NCBI RefSeq assembly: GCF_900447045.1
Contig: NZ_UAWH01000016.1
Span: 186,001 to 250,000, forward strand
DNA from: Clostridium paraputrificum
Lineage (GTDB): Bacteria; Bacillota; Clostridia; Clostridiales; Clostridiaceae
Length of the DNA: 64,000 nt
Reading direction: 5' to 3'
Made by a program: the position numbers and the translations under genes. Shown here piece by piece: positions 53,765-63,577 of the stretch. Below the pieces are notes generated by a model, which made no database searches, had not been told where the DNA came from, and saw nothing but the letters and a program-made list of their open reading frames with translations. Positions within the stretch are counted from its first letter, which is position 1. Each line of letters starts with the position of its first letter.

Positions 53765-55420
53765 TTAAATTGCAACTCTATTATCTTCAACATAGTTAAT
53801 TGCTTCCACTGCGCTCCAAAATATTTTGTCTTCTCCAATCTTATCTTTAAATCCTGACTTTTCTACCGTATCCTTAACTCCTTCCTGTAATCCACATAAA
53901 AGAAGTCTACAATCATTGGATACAAGTTCCTCCATTATTTCTTCCAGTGCTTGAATCCCTGTAATATCTATTAAAGGTACTCCTCTCATAGATAATATTA
54001 AAACCTTAGCATCCTCTAACGATTCAATTTCTGATCTCAACTTGTCCACAGTACCAAAGAATAATGGCCCAGTAAAATAAATTACCTTTGTTTTTCCTAA
54101 AGTATTATTTTTACTTATATTTCTATTTAATTTGTCCTCATCAACGTCACTAATAAAAATATCTGCATTTGATATTTTAACCATAAATAATAGGCTTGCA
54201 AAAATCACTCCTATTAATATAGCTTGTGTTAAGTCAAAAACTATTGTTGCCATCATAGTTATAAAGAATTTCATAATAGATCCCTTAAATCTTTTAGTGA
54301 ACATATATTTAATATTTTCCCACTCATTCATTCTCCAAGCAGTAATCATCAAAACTCCTGCTAATGCTGATAGAGGAATTTTTGACATTATAGGTGCTAA
54401 AACAAACATTGATATTAATAAAAATATAGAGTGAAAAATACTAACCAACCTAGTTTGAGCACCTGATTTTATAGCTACACTTGTTCTTGCTATTGCAGCT
54501 GTAGCAGGTACCCCTCCAAAGAAAGGTATAATCATATTTCCAATACCTTGAGCAACAAGTTCTCTATTAGGATCAAAGGATTCTCCCTTCATTTTCTTAC
54601 CAACTTCACCACAAAGTAAACTTTCAATCATTGCTAAAGCAGCTATACTAATAGCAGGAACTACTAATCCCTTAATAGACTCTAAATTAATACCTGCAAA
54701 AGTTAATCTATCATCTAAAATCAATTTTTGTGGGATATCTCCTATAACATCAACTGGTAAATTAAATAACATATTAACTATTAAAGCAACTATAAGTCCA
54801 ATTAAAGATGATGGAACTTTTGCATTCCACTTTTTAGGCCATAGAATCATTATAGCTACTACAAGTATTCCAATTAATAACGCATACATATTAGGATTTA
54901 TAGGTCCTCTTACAAAGTTAAACACCTTTATAATTGCACTATCAGAAGTTTTTGTAGTTACTCCCAAAAAATTATCTAGTTGTCCAATTGCAATAGTTAA
55001 TGCAATACCAGATGTAAAGCCTGTAATTACTGGTAGTGGAATATAAGACACCACTTTTCCTAACTTAAATACACCTGCAACTATTAGAATAAGACCAGCT
55101 ATTAAACTAGCTACCCATATTCCTTCTAATCCATATTGTTGTCCAAGCAATATTAATATTGCACTCATAGCTCCAGTTGGTCCTGAAATTTGAAAGGAAC
55201 CTCCAGAAAGAGCACCAATTACTAAACCAGAGATTATTGCTGTTATAATTCCTGCACCAGCTGATGCTCCACAACTTACACCAAAGGCTAATGCTAAAGG
55301 AAGTGCAACTGCTGTAACAGTTATCCCTGCCATTAGGTCCTTTTTAAACTTTCCTCCATTGTAGTTCTTAAACTCTTTGATTAAATCATTTTTGTAATTA
55401 GTAAACATTTTTTGCCCCAT
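53765..55420 (-). CDS. SulP-family anion transporter with STAS domain
   Basis: The 551-residue transporter has an N-terminal membrane part of 10-14 helices and a C-terminal STAS domain (about residues 430-545) with VIYFTGPLFFGTVDKL and SMRGVPLIDITGIQALEEI. The SulP signature is in GGSFQISGPTGAMSAILI and PVITGFTSGIALTIAIGQL. Family members carry sulfate, bicarbonate or dicarboxylates; the substrate is open. The start may be ATG 55420 or the in-frame ATG 55408, which has GGGG six bases upstream. Palindromic element C lies directly upstream. Confidence 0.9.
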   Translation of the reverse strand: MGQKMFTNYKNDLIKEFKNYNGGKFKKDLMAGITVTAVALPLALAFGVSCGASAGAGIITAIISGLVIGALSGGSFQISGPTGAMSAILILLGQQYGLEGIWVASLIAGLILIVAGVFKLGKVVSYIPLPVITGFTSGIALTIAIGQLDNFLGVTTKTSDSAIIKVFNFVRGPINPNMYALLIGILVVAIMILWPKKWNAKVPSSLIGLIVALIVNMLFNLPVDVIGDIPQKLILDDRLTFAGINLESIKGLVVPAISIAALAMIESLLCGEVGKKMKGESFDPNRELVAQGIGNMIIPFFGGVPATAAIARTSVAIKSGAQTRLVSIFHSIFLLISMFVLAPIMSKIPLSALAGVLMITAWRMNEWENIKYMFTKRFKGSIMKFFITMMATIVFDLTQAILIGVIFASLLFMVKISNADIFISDVDEDKLNRNISKNNTLGKTKVIYFTGPLFFGTVDKLRSEIESLEDAKVLILSMRGVPLIDITGIQALEEIMEELVSNDCRLLLCGLQEGVKDTVEKSGFKDKIGEDKIFWSAVEAINYVEDNRVAI

Positions 55421-55500
55421 TTCTTATACTTTTTTAAAACACATCAACTATTTTATACCTTAATGTAAATAAAGACAAGTTTTACATAAAAGAATAAAAA

Positions 55501-55548
55501 AGTGGAGGATATTTATTTTGCTCCATCTCAAAACAAATATCCCCCACT
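55501..55548 (-). repeat. Palindromic terminator-like element, copy C
   Basis: AGTGGAGGATATTT (55501-55514) and AAATATCCCCCACT (55535-55548) pair with one wobble around a 20-base loop, followed on the minus strand by TTTTTTATTC. It ends the zinc-ribbon gene's transcript. Arms match copies A and B, and the loop keeps a shortened GGAGCAAAA version of their motif. Confidence 0.8.
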
Positions 55549-55598
55549 ACTAAAAGTAAGAAATTATAAAACTATTATTCTTGATTTTATATATGTTA

Positions 55599-55823
55599 CT
55601 ATACAGCTTGAGTTTCAAGATCAATAACTAGCTTTTTGCATTGTTGGCAAACATAAGCTTCACTTCTAGGTCTTCCAAAAGCTGAATTAGTCTTTAACTT
55701 TATGCCCCCTTTTGACCATATACCTGCCACTAGCTTCTTATCTTCTGCTTGCCATTTTAGTGCATATCTATCACCAAAAAGATTTCCCTTTACCATTTCA
55801 TTACCACAACTTGAACAAACCAT
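55599..55823 (-). CDS. Small zinc-ribbon protein
   Basis: The 74-residue protein has paired CxxC motifs at its ends, MVCSSCGNEM and AYVCQQCKKLV, forming one zinc ribbon, with a central WQAEDKK segment. Proteins of this type (DUF6487-like) have unknown function. The ATG at 55823 follows GGAGGAAGAAAG, while an upstream in-frame codon at 55859 has no site. Element C follows the gene as its terminator. Confidence 0.8.
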   Translation of the reverse strand: MVCSSCGNEMVKGNLFGDRYALKWQAEDKKLVAGIWSKGGIKLKTNSAFGRPRSEAYVCQQCKKLVIDLETQAV

Positions 55824-55945
55824 CTTTCTTCCTCCCATAATATATAAAAAGTTAATCACTTAATATATATTATTTATATCCCCTAATAATAACATCTAAT
55901 TATCCTACTTTTAATTGAATGGCTAGTCCATGATTACAATATTAT

Positions 55946-56356
55946 CTATATAGCACTTGATACTACATCTATCTCATATTTACTAAAATCTTTCTTTATT
56001 AGCATAATCTTAACTTCTCTTTTTTCTCCTGGTTTTATATCAGTTTCATTTGTAAATGAACTCTCAATAGTAACCCCATTACCATCATATAACTTATAAT
56101 TAAACTGTATGTAATCTATTGTTTCATTTGAAGTATTCTCAAATATCCCTACTATTTCGCTTGAATACTCCCCTTTTTTAACCTCCCAATTAACCTTCTT
56201 TGCCATCTCATTATATAATTCATCTTTAGATTTTTTGTCATCTTCCATTTGATTTATTGTGTCAGAGGCTGATTTTGCCATCCCCCCCATTAATGCTGTA
56301 CATCCTCCAACTAAAACAATAAGTATTATTACTACCCCAATTAAAATCTTCTTCAT
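55946..56356 (-). CDS. Lipoprotein with FxLYD-type domain
   Basis: The 136-residue protein has a lipoprotein signal with VLVGGC, a short charged helix (KKSKDELYNEMAKKV) and a C-terminal immunoglobulin-like FxLYD domain containing EIVGIFENTSNETIDYIQFNYKLYDGNG. Such small outer-surface domains often sit near sensor kinases; role unknown. The ATG at 56356 follows AAAGGAGG. It lies about 100 bases downstream of the Ser/Thr kinase gene, separated by a terminator. Confidence 0.83.
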   Translation of the reverse strand: MKKILIGVVIILIVLVGGCTALMGGMAKSASDTINQMEDDKKSKDELYNEMAKKVNWEVKKGEYSSEIVGIFENTSNETIDYIQFNYKLYDGNGVTIESSFTNETDIKPGEKREVKIMLIKKDFSKYEIDVVSSAI

Positions 56357-56379
56357 TATTATTCCTCCTTTAAAACAAA

Positions 56380-56415
56380 AATGATACTTGTCCATTTTCT
56401 TGGACTAGTATCATT
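56380..56415 (-). terminator. Terminator-like hairpin between kinase and lipoprotein genes
   Basis: AATGATACTTGTCCA (56380-56394) and TGGACTAGTATCATT (56401-56415) pair with one mismatch around a 6-base loop, followed on the minus strand by TTTTGTTTT just before the lipoprotein ribosome binding site. Confidence 0.8.
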
Positions 56416-56458
56416 ATAAAAATATTTAGAGTTTCATTGGTATGCTATCAGCATACAC

Positions 56459-57526
56459 CTATTGAAATATGTTTAACATCATGCCAGCAAAGATTATAAT
56501 TAATATAGTATAAATAGTAACCCCTACTTTTCTAATACTTTTATTATTTCCCTTTAATAAAGGTAACATAGATTGTATATTATTGTAGTTTCCATAAAGA
56601 AAAGTCAACCCGAATAATGCTATAAGCATACTAATATCACCAATAATATAAGAGAAACTTTTTGTACCTATATCAATAAAAATAGCAAATACTAAAAATA
56701 TGTACCATAATGATGCAGCTAAAATATAAGAAGGCTTTCCTCTTCTAAATCCAGGTAAGTTTCTAATAAACATTTTACTCTTTCTATATTTTATTTGTTT
56801 GCCACTACATAACTCTAAATCTTCCTTAAGCTCAAGACATGTTTTATATCTTTCATTAGGAGAAATCTTAATACATTTTTCAATTACTTTAGCTAATTTT
56901 TCATCATTCTTTTTATCCCTTGGTAGTTTTCCTGTTGTTAAAACATTCATTAAAACCCCAATAGAATAAATATCACTTCTACTATCTGTTTGATTAAAGC
57001 CAAATTGCTCTGGGGATGCATATCCTTCTGTTCCTAATATCTGAGTATCCCTATTTTCATCACTTTTATGTATTCTTGACACATCAAAGTCTATTAATTT
57101 AACTATACCATTATTATCTACAATAATATTAGAGGGCTTTATATCCCTATGTATTATTGGACTACTTAAATTATGTAAAACATCTAATATTTCGCAAATC
57201 TTTATACCATATTCTATAACCCTATCCTCTGATAATACTCCTTCCCCCTGGATTTCCTCTAGAGTTTTACCATTAATAAATTCTTCAATTACATAAAGTA
57301 TCATCTCATCCTCAATAACTTCATAAACCTTCGGAATACCTATGTTATCAATCTTTTGTAATTCTTTAAAAACTCCTTTTTTATAATTTGACAATGTCTT
57401 TTTTACATATATCTTATTATCTACTATATTCTGAACCAACTCTATTTTACTTTTATCCGATTCATTTATTACCGTTAGTTCCTTATACAATGATAATTTA
57501 TAACCAACATTATAATTCATCTCCAT
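56459..57526 (-). CDS. Membrane Ser/Thr protein kinase
   Basis: The 355-residue kinase has an N-terminal catalytic domain with Lys42 or Lys43 in YVKKTL, the catalytic loop IIHRDIKPSNII (Asp128) and the activation segment with GTEGYASPEQ. The metal-binding motif reads DFD (146-148) instead of DFG, and no clear Gly-rich loop is seen. Three membrane helices (about residues 265-350) anchor it with the kinase in the cytosol. There are no external PASTA repeats, unlike PrkC. It is divergent from an XRE regulator, which may be its substrate or controller. Confidence 0.87.
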   Translation of the reverse strand: MEMNYNVGYKLSLYKELTVINESDKSKIELVQNIVDNKIYVKKTLSNYKKGVFKELQKIDNIGIPKVYEVIEDEMILYVIEEFINGKTLEEIQGEGVLSEDRVIEYGIKICEILDVLHNLSSPIIHRDIKPSNIIVDNNGIVKLIDFDVSRIHKSDENRDTQILGTEGYASPEQFGFNQTDSRSDIYSIGVLMNVLTTGKLPRDKKNDEKLAKVIEKCIKISPNERYKTCLELKEDLELCSGKQIKYRKSKMFIRNLPGFRRGKPSYILAASLWYIFLVFAIFIDIGTKSFSYIIGDISMLIALFGLTFLYGNYNNIQSMLPLLKGNNKSIRKVGVTIYTILIIIFAGMMLNIFQ

Positions 57527-57605
57527 GTTCCACCTAAACTTTCACTTAACTATAATATAATATATAATATTATTATCTCATTTTTTATTTAAGGATGGAA
57601 TAACT

Positions 57606-58034
57606 ATGATTGATAAAAAGACTTCTGAATTATTAAATACTCTTAATTCTATAGATAATTATAAAAATTTAAAAACATATATTTCTAAGGATTTAGATGT
57701 TAAGGAACTAACTATTTCTGAATACTTAGTTAACCTTTGTAATAAAAAAAATATAAGCAAAAGTACTTTAATTGCTAATGCAGATATTGATCGTACATAT
57801 GGATACCAAATTTTAAATGGAAGTAAAAATCCTAGTAGAAATAATATAATTAAGCTTTGCTTATCCCTACAACTTACATTAGATGAAACAGATAGAGCTC
57901 TTACTATAGCTAAAGAAGGACGACTTTACCCTAAGGTTATTAGAGATACTTTTTTAATATTTGCTATAAATAATAAACTTACTGTCTTAGATACAAATAT
58001 ATTATTAGAAGAAAACGGACAAGATATCCTATAG
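57606..58034 (+). CDS. XRE-family helix-turn-helix regulator
   Basis: The 142-residue protein has a Cro/C1-type helix-turn-helix in YLVNLCNKKNISKSTLIANADIDRTYGYQILNGSKNPSRNNIIKLCLSL. The last 40 residues (TLDETDRALTIAKEGRLYPKVIRDTFLIFAINN) form an extra helical part. A small number of Ser/Thr residues near the N terminus could be phosphorylated by the adjacent kinase. The 80-base gap between the divergent genes is very AT-rich and holds the promoters. A terminator overlaps its stop. Confidence 0.85.
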   Translation: MIDKKTSELLNTLNSIDNYKNLKTYISKDLDVKELTISEYLVNLCNKKNISKSTLIANADIDRTYGYQILNGSKNPSRNNIIKLCLSLQLTLDETDRALTIAKEGRLYPKVIRDTFLIFAINNKLTVLDTNILLEENGQDIL

Positions 58035-58045
58035 ATATCATGTCC
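58017..58045 (+). terminator. Intrinsic terminator after the XRE gene
   Basis: GGACAAGATATC (58017-58028) and GATATCATGTCC (58034-58045) pair with one mismatch around CTATA, followed by TTTACTTTT. It includes the stop codon. Confidence 0.82.
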
Positions 58046-58052
58046 TTTACTT

Positions 58053-58355
58053 TTAAAAAATATAAGTCATATTTTGAGGTTCATAATAAGATAATCCATG
58101 TTGTTTAGCTAACCCCTTAACTAGATTATCAATCTCTTCTGCATCTTCAAGTAAACATCCAATAATTATAAAGCCTTTACCCTTGTTTATATCTAACTTT
58201 TCTCCATTAGATATTAAATCTTCAAAAAACTCATCTATTAATCCAATGTCTCCAACTAGAGAATCTTCCCCTTGACATAACTGCTCATATAAAAACTGGG
58301 CTCCCATTACATTACTTACCTTATCACTATTCCATACTGCACAATACCACTCCAT
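58053..58355 (-). CDS. Hypothetical protein downstream of mgtE
   Basis: The 100-residue soluble protein is acidic, with MEWYCAVWNSDKVSN at its start and GFIIIGCLLEDAEEIDNLVKGLAKQ in the second half. No domain was recognised. The ATG at 58355 has GGAGG five bases upstream; the ATG at 58367 overlaps that site. It starts about 20 bases after the mgtE stop, so it is probably cotranscribed with the magnesium transporter and controlled by the same leader. Confidence 0.65.
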   Translation of the reverse strand: MEWYCAVWNSDKVSNVMGAQFLYEQLCQGEDSLVGDIGLIDEFFEDLISNGEKLDINKGKGFIIIGCLLEDAEEIDNLVKGLAKQHGLSYYEPQNMTYIF

Positions 58356-58376
58356 AAAAACCTCCATTTATCTAAA

Positions 58377-59720
58377 CTAGATTAAATAACTAATAAACAT
58401 AGTTGCAAGTCCAAGGAAAAAGAAAAAGCCTAAAACATCAGTAACTGTTGTTACAAACACTGCTGATGCTAGTGCAGGGTCTACCTTAAGCTTCTTTAGT
58501 ATTACTGGAACTATAAACCCCGACATTGTTGCTACCATCATATTTAATATCATTGCAACACCAATTACAATACCAAATACAAAGTTCCTTTCCCATATAA
58601 AACCTAAAACTGCTATAATGGCTCCAATAACTATACCTGTTACAAGGCCTACTAATAACTCTTTTATAAAAATTCTCATCCCATTATCTTTATCTAATTC
58701 TCCTAATGCAATACCACGAACTACTATTGTTAATGATTGTGTTCCTGCGTTTCCTCCCATTCCTGCTACAATAGGCATAAAGGTTGCAAGAGTTACAACT
58801 TGACTTATTGTGCCTTCGAAAGCTCCTACAACAGAAGCTGCAAGAATTGCAGTAATTAAGTTTACTATAAGCCACGGTAATCTACTTTTTACAGAATCTC
58901 TAAGGGAACCATCTACTTTTTCCTCTTCATCCACACCACCAAGACGATGGATATCTTCTGTAGTTTCCTCCTGCATAACCTCAACTATATCATCTACAGT
59001 TACTATTCCTAAAATCTTATTATTCTCATCTACAACTGGCATTGTCATAAATCCATACTTTTCAAACTTGCTAGCCACTTCTTCCTGATCCATATAGTAC
59101 GGCACTGATATTACATTGGTATTTGTTATTTCAGATATCTTTGTATCAAAGTCATTGCATACTATATCTCTTAAAGAAACTACACCTTTTAAGACATTTT
59201 CCTTATTAATAACATAAAGATAATATGCAGATTCAGCATCTGGAGCTTCCTTTTGTAAATACTTTAGGGTTTTTTCAATAGTTTTATTTTCCCTTATTGA
59301 TACAAACTCCGTTGCCATAATACCACCAGCTGTATCTGGCTCATATGAAAGAAGCTTATAAACATCTTTTCTATCTTCTTCATTTATTTTCTTTAAAACA
59401 TCTTTAATTTCTTCTTCATCTAAGACTCCAACAAGATCTGTTAACTCATCAGAGGACATCTCACCTAAAATCTTCTTTTGCTTATTTTCAGAAAACTTCT
59501 TTAAAATTTCATACTTTTCTTCATCATCTTCTTCCTCAAGAATAGCTGCAATAAACCAATCTGGTAATCTTTTTAATATCTTAAAGAAATCATCTTCGTT
59601 GTCATGAAGTAAATCTAATACATCAGCAGGATGAATATCCTCAATCTTCTCTTCTAGCTCCTCCTGAGTATAATTTAGTAATTTTTCTAATAAATCCTTT
59701 TCATTTAATTCTTTCTTCAT
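58377..59720 (-). CDS. mgtE: Magnesium transporter MgtE
   Basis: The 447-residue channel has an acidic N domain (residues 1-125), two CBS domains (about 126-255, with TIEKTLKYLQKEAPDAESAYYLYVIN and GFMTMPVVDENNKILGIVTVDDI), and five membrane helices starting with LPWLIVNLITAILAASVVGAFEG and including MPIVAGMGGNAGTQSLTIVVRGIALGE. The N and CBS domains close the pore when magnesium is high. An M-box riboswitch and promoter precede the gene. GGAGGAG stands nine bases before the start. Confidence 0.96.
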   Translation of the reverse strand: MKKELNEKDLLEKLLNYTQEELEEKIEDIHPADVLDLLHDNEDDFFKILKRLPDWFIAAILEEEDDEEKYEILKKFSENKQKKILGEMSSDELTDLVGVLDEEEIKDVLKKINEEDRKDVYKLLSYEPDTAGGIMATEFVSIRENKTIEKTLKYLQKEAPDAESAYYLYVINKENVLKGVVSLRDIVCNDFDTKISEITNTNVISVPYYMDQEEVASKFEKYGFMTMPVVDENNKILGIVTVDDIVEVMQEETTEDIHRLGGVDEEEKVDGSLRDSVKSRLPWLIVNLITAILAASVVGAFEGTISQVVTLATFMPIVAGMGGNAGTQSLTIVVRGIALGELDKDNGMRIFIKELLVGLVTGIVIGAIIAVLGFIWERNFVFGIVIGVAMILNMMVATMSGFIVPVILKKLKVDPALASAVFVTTVTDVLGFFFFLGLATMFISYLI

Positions 59721-59732
59721 TATAACTCCTCC

Positions 59733-59837
59733 TTATATAAGAGGATAAAACACCCTATACGGCGAACAAACTTCATCCTCATCCTTTATTTTGTTTTCCG
59801 TCTTAACTTTTATACTCCTACTGGCATCAGATTCCAT
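59733..59837 (-). CDS. Possible 34-residue leader peptide upstream of mgtE
   Basis: An open frame starts at ATG 59837 after a good AAGGTGGTG site and ends at TAA 59733, inside the ribosome binding site of mgtE. The peptide is charged, with MESDASRSIKVKTENK and a central acidic run KDEDEVC. Its stop position makes coupling with mgtE possible, and acidic leader peptides can sense low magnesium by destabilising the ribosome (established for some magnesium genes). The same bases also form the structured RNA below, so it may be non-coding. Confidence 0.3.
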   Translation of the reverse strand: MESDASRSIKVKTENKIKDEDEVCSPYRVFYPLI

Positions 59838-59917
59838 TTAATTCACCACCTTATTTTTTTGCCCATCTGCATTTCCGAAGCTTGCCTGAAGAAAATCTTG
59901 CAGGGGCATATATTTTA
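59735..59917 (-). ncRNA. Structured, GC-richer RNA element between M-box and mgtE (raiA-like candidate)
   Basis: By hand count 59741-59910 is about 39% GC, well above its surroundings. TGCCC-C-TGCA (59908-59899) pairs with TGCA-GAT-GGGCA (59871-59860), and GAGGAT (59780-59775) pairs with ATCCTC (59746-59741). The latter ATCCTC can instead pair with the mgtE ribosome binding site at 59726-59734. The appearance resembles conserved clostridial structured RNAs; a raiA-motif identity is a recollection-level guess. It could act alone or as a translation switch for mgtE. Confidence 0.5.
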
Positions 59918-60015
59918 TTTTTTATTCTTTAGGAAGAAATGAAATAATATCTAGCTAAATTGTTGAAGTTATCCACAATTTAATTGATGCTATAATTTCC
60001 TAAAGAATAAAAAAA
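59918..60015. repeat. Inverted-repeat element in the mgtE leader
   Basis: An 18-base perfect inverted repeat with core ATTCTTTAGGAA (left, 59924-59935) and TTCCTAAAGAAT (right, 59997-60008) flanks 61 bases. Inside, TAAATTGT and ACAATTTA form a second stem. The right arm includes the T run of the M-box terminator. It may be a small insertion or a folding module of the leader. Confidence 0.5.
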
Positions 60016-60044
60016 GACCTTTTAACCCTACGTTAAAAAGCCTT
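60009..60044 (-). terminator. M-box controlled terminator
   Basis: GTTAAAAAGCCTT (60032-60044) and AAGACCTTTTAAC (60014-60026) form the stem with G-U pairs, followed on the minus strand by TTTTTTT. TTTTTAACGTAG occurs both here and in the aptamer end, so the two compete as terminator and antiterminator. Confidence 0.85.
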
Positions 60045-60053
60045 AAATATAAC

Positions 60054-60215
60054 ACAATTTAATTGTAGAGCTTTAGCACTATAAAGCTTTGACCTTTTCT
60101 TGTCAGCTACGTTAAAAATTACCTTGGCGATAATTATTGTTAACCCATTGGAATCTCTCGATTTTTCTGGGTAGCAGCATCTATCTTTATAGGAGCCTCA
60201 CCTAACAAATTTTCC
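60054..60215 (-). ncRNA. M-box (ykoK) magnesium riboswitch
   Basis: The minus strand matches the M-box in order: TTAGGTGAGGCTCCTATA at the 5' end, GCTGCTACCCAGAAA, CGCCAAGG, TTTTTAACGTAGCTG and the 3' AGTGCTAAAGCTCTAC. This family binds several magnesium ions; in the folded state a terminator forms and mgtE is shut off (established). The aptamer starts about eight bases after the predicted transcript start. Confidence 0.93.
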
Positions 60216-60221
60216 TACTTA

Positions 60222-60250
60222 ATACTATTCTTTTATTTGATATAAGTCAA
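60222..60250 (-). promoter_or_regulatory. mgtE promoter
   Basis: On the minus strand TTGACT (60250-60245) and TAGTAT (60227-60222) are spaced by 17 bases and lie just after the truA stop, so mgtE has its own promoter in front of the M-box. Confidence 0.75.
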
Positions 60251-60260
60251 CACTTTTGAA

Positions 60261-61013
60261 TTAATATTCTAAATTTTTAAGCATTAATCCTTTCCCTGGA
60301 ACCTTTAGACCTGAATTTTCTCTATTCTTAGACTCTAATATCTCTTTAATATCTTCTGGATTCCTTTTATGAACTCCAACCTCTACTAATGTTCCTACAA
60401 TTATTCTTACCATATTTAACAGAAATCCATTTCCACTTACTTCTATTTGTACAAATCCATTATAATTTGTTATTTTTATATCCCTTATAGTTCTTATAGT
60501 GGACTTTTTACCATTCTTTACTTTTAAATTAGTAAAACTCTTAAAATCATGAGTGCCTATAAGATACTTTGCACCTTCTCTCATACTTTCTATATCTAAT
60601 TCTTCTTTTATATGATAAGCAAATCTCTTGGAAAATACATCTTGATATTTTGTGTTTTGAATTGAATACACATAGGTTTTTCCCTTTACATTTAACCTAG
60701 AGTGAAACCTATCACTTGCTATCTTAAGTTCTTTAACCACAATATCCTCTGGTAAATATTCTTCAAGATAACTCATCATTTCCACTAAAGTCATTTTTGA
60801 ATCAGTAAAGAAGTTTGCCACATAATTATCTGCATGAACTCCAGAATCTGTTCTGCCACAACCTATTACTTCTATTTCCTCCCCTGTCATTTTACTTAAA
60901 ACATTTTCGATTTTTCCTTGTATTGTTACAACAGAATTGCCTTTTTGATTCTGCTTTTGCCATCCCTTATATCTTGTTCCATCATATTGTAATAACATTT
61001 TTATGTTTCTCAT
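60261..61013 (-). CDS. truA: tRNA pseudouridine synthase A
   Basis: The 250-residue enzyme makes pseudouridine at positions 38-40 of tRNA anticodon stems. The start [16 protein letters not shown] and the catalytic Asp in [19 protein letters not shown] match the TruA family, as do [17 protein letters not shown] and [20 protein letters not shown]. Length is normal. GGAGG stands before the start. It lies 37 bases downstream of the methyltransferase gene and likely shares its transcript. Confidence 0.95.
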   Translation of the reverse strand: MRNIKMLLQYDGTRYKGWQKQNQKGNSVVTIQGKIENVLSKMTGEEIEVIGCGRTDSGVHADNYVANFFTDSKMTLVEMMSYLEEYLPEDIVVKELKIASDRFHSRLNVKGKTYVYSIQNTKYQDVFSKRFAYHIKEELDIESMREGAKYLIGTHDFKSFTNLKVKNGKKSTIRTIRDIKITNYNGFVQIEVSGNGFLLNMVRIIVGTLVEVGVHKRNPEDIKEILESKNRENSGLKVPGKGLMLKNLEY

Positions 61014-61050
61014 ATTTTCCTCCTAAAGAAAAAAGAATCTAGATACTATT

Positions 61051-61680
61051 TTACCTACATTCTTTAATTGCTACAATATATGCTAACTCAAAAGTTCCTT
61101 TTATTTTTTTACTTTTCTTTATTTTAAAGCCATTACTTTTTATAAACTTAATATACTCATCAGTTGTCCATTTGCTATAAGCCTTAAAACCTACAATAGA
61201 CATAAGTTTCCATAACACTTTAGCTTTTATACTACTCTTATGTGTAAAAGTTGGTGCTATTAAGATCCCCTCATCCTTTAATACTCTTTTAATATTACTA
61301 AGTGCTTCCTCAGGCTTTGGCATTATGTGAAGTGCATTAGATATAAGTACACAATCAAATGTTTTAGAACCATAAGGTAAATCACATGCATCCTCTACTG
61401 AAAAATTAAGATTATTAGGCCTCTCTTTACGTTTTGCTTCTTTTATCATTTCTTCAGAAAAATCAGTAGCCTCCAAATACTTCACTTTATCTGCTATTCT
61501 TAAAGCAATTAATCCTGTACCTGTTGCAAGCTCCAACATTTCCATTTTAGAATTTACATCTCTTCTAATAAGTTTAATCATCTCTTCATAAGCTTGCTCA
61601 TCTTTTTTTATTATAAAATCATATTTACTAGCAAATCTATTCCAAAACTTTTTATTTGAGTTCATCTCTTGTTTCTCCAT
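61051..61680 (-). CDS. Class I SAM-dependent methyltransferase
   Basis: The 209-residue protein has a Rossmann methyltransferase fold: motif I MLELATGTGLIALRIA, motif II EATDFSEEMIKEA, a central VEDACDLPYGSKTFDCVLISNALH, and a C-terminal segment KWTTDEYIKFIKSNGFKI. It resembles the UbiE/small-molecule methyltransferase group; the substrate is unknown. The ATG at 61680 after GGTGAG is preferred over an in-frame start at 61746 that adds 22 residues without a site. Confidence 0.85.
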   Translation of the reverse strand: MEKQEMNSNKKFWNRFASKYDFIIKKDEQAYEEMIKLIRRDVNSKMEMLELATGTGLIALRIADKVKYLEATDFSEEMIKEAKRKERPNNLNFSVEDACDLPYGSKTFDCVLISNALHIMPKPEEALSNIKRVLKDEGILIAPTFTHKSSIKAKVLWKLMSIVGFKAYSKWTTDEYIKFIKSNGFKIKKSKKIKGTFELAYIVAIKECR

Positions 61681-61801
61681 ATTCTCACCAGCCTCGATAA
61701 ATTCCAATGTTTGTATACATTTTACCATAATTATCCTTATTAGCAAATCTAAATTATAATTTCATTTTTAACTTCTTATTTAGCATCACTTTTTACATAA
61801 A

Positions 61802-61852
61802 TATATAGAAAGAAGTAGAATTTAAATTGTAAATTCTACTTCTTTCTATATA
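61802..61852 (-). terminator. Intrinsic terminator with a 23-base-pair stem
   Basis: The 23-base arms at 61802-61824 and 61830-61852 are perfect inverse complements; cores are AAGAAGTAGAATT and AATTCTACTTCTT, with a 5-base loop. It ends the beta-glucosidase operon. Confidence 0.92.
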
Positions 61853-61862
61853 TAATATTAGT

Positions 61863-63576
<1,714 letters not shown>

Positions 63577-63577
63577 A

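Noticed and set aside
59839..59910. 23-codon frame starting MPLQDFLQASFG upstream of the 34-codon frame
   Set aside because: It has no ribosome binding site and lies within the structured RNA stem; non-coding RNA explains it better.
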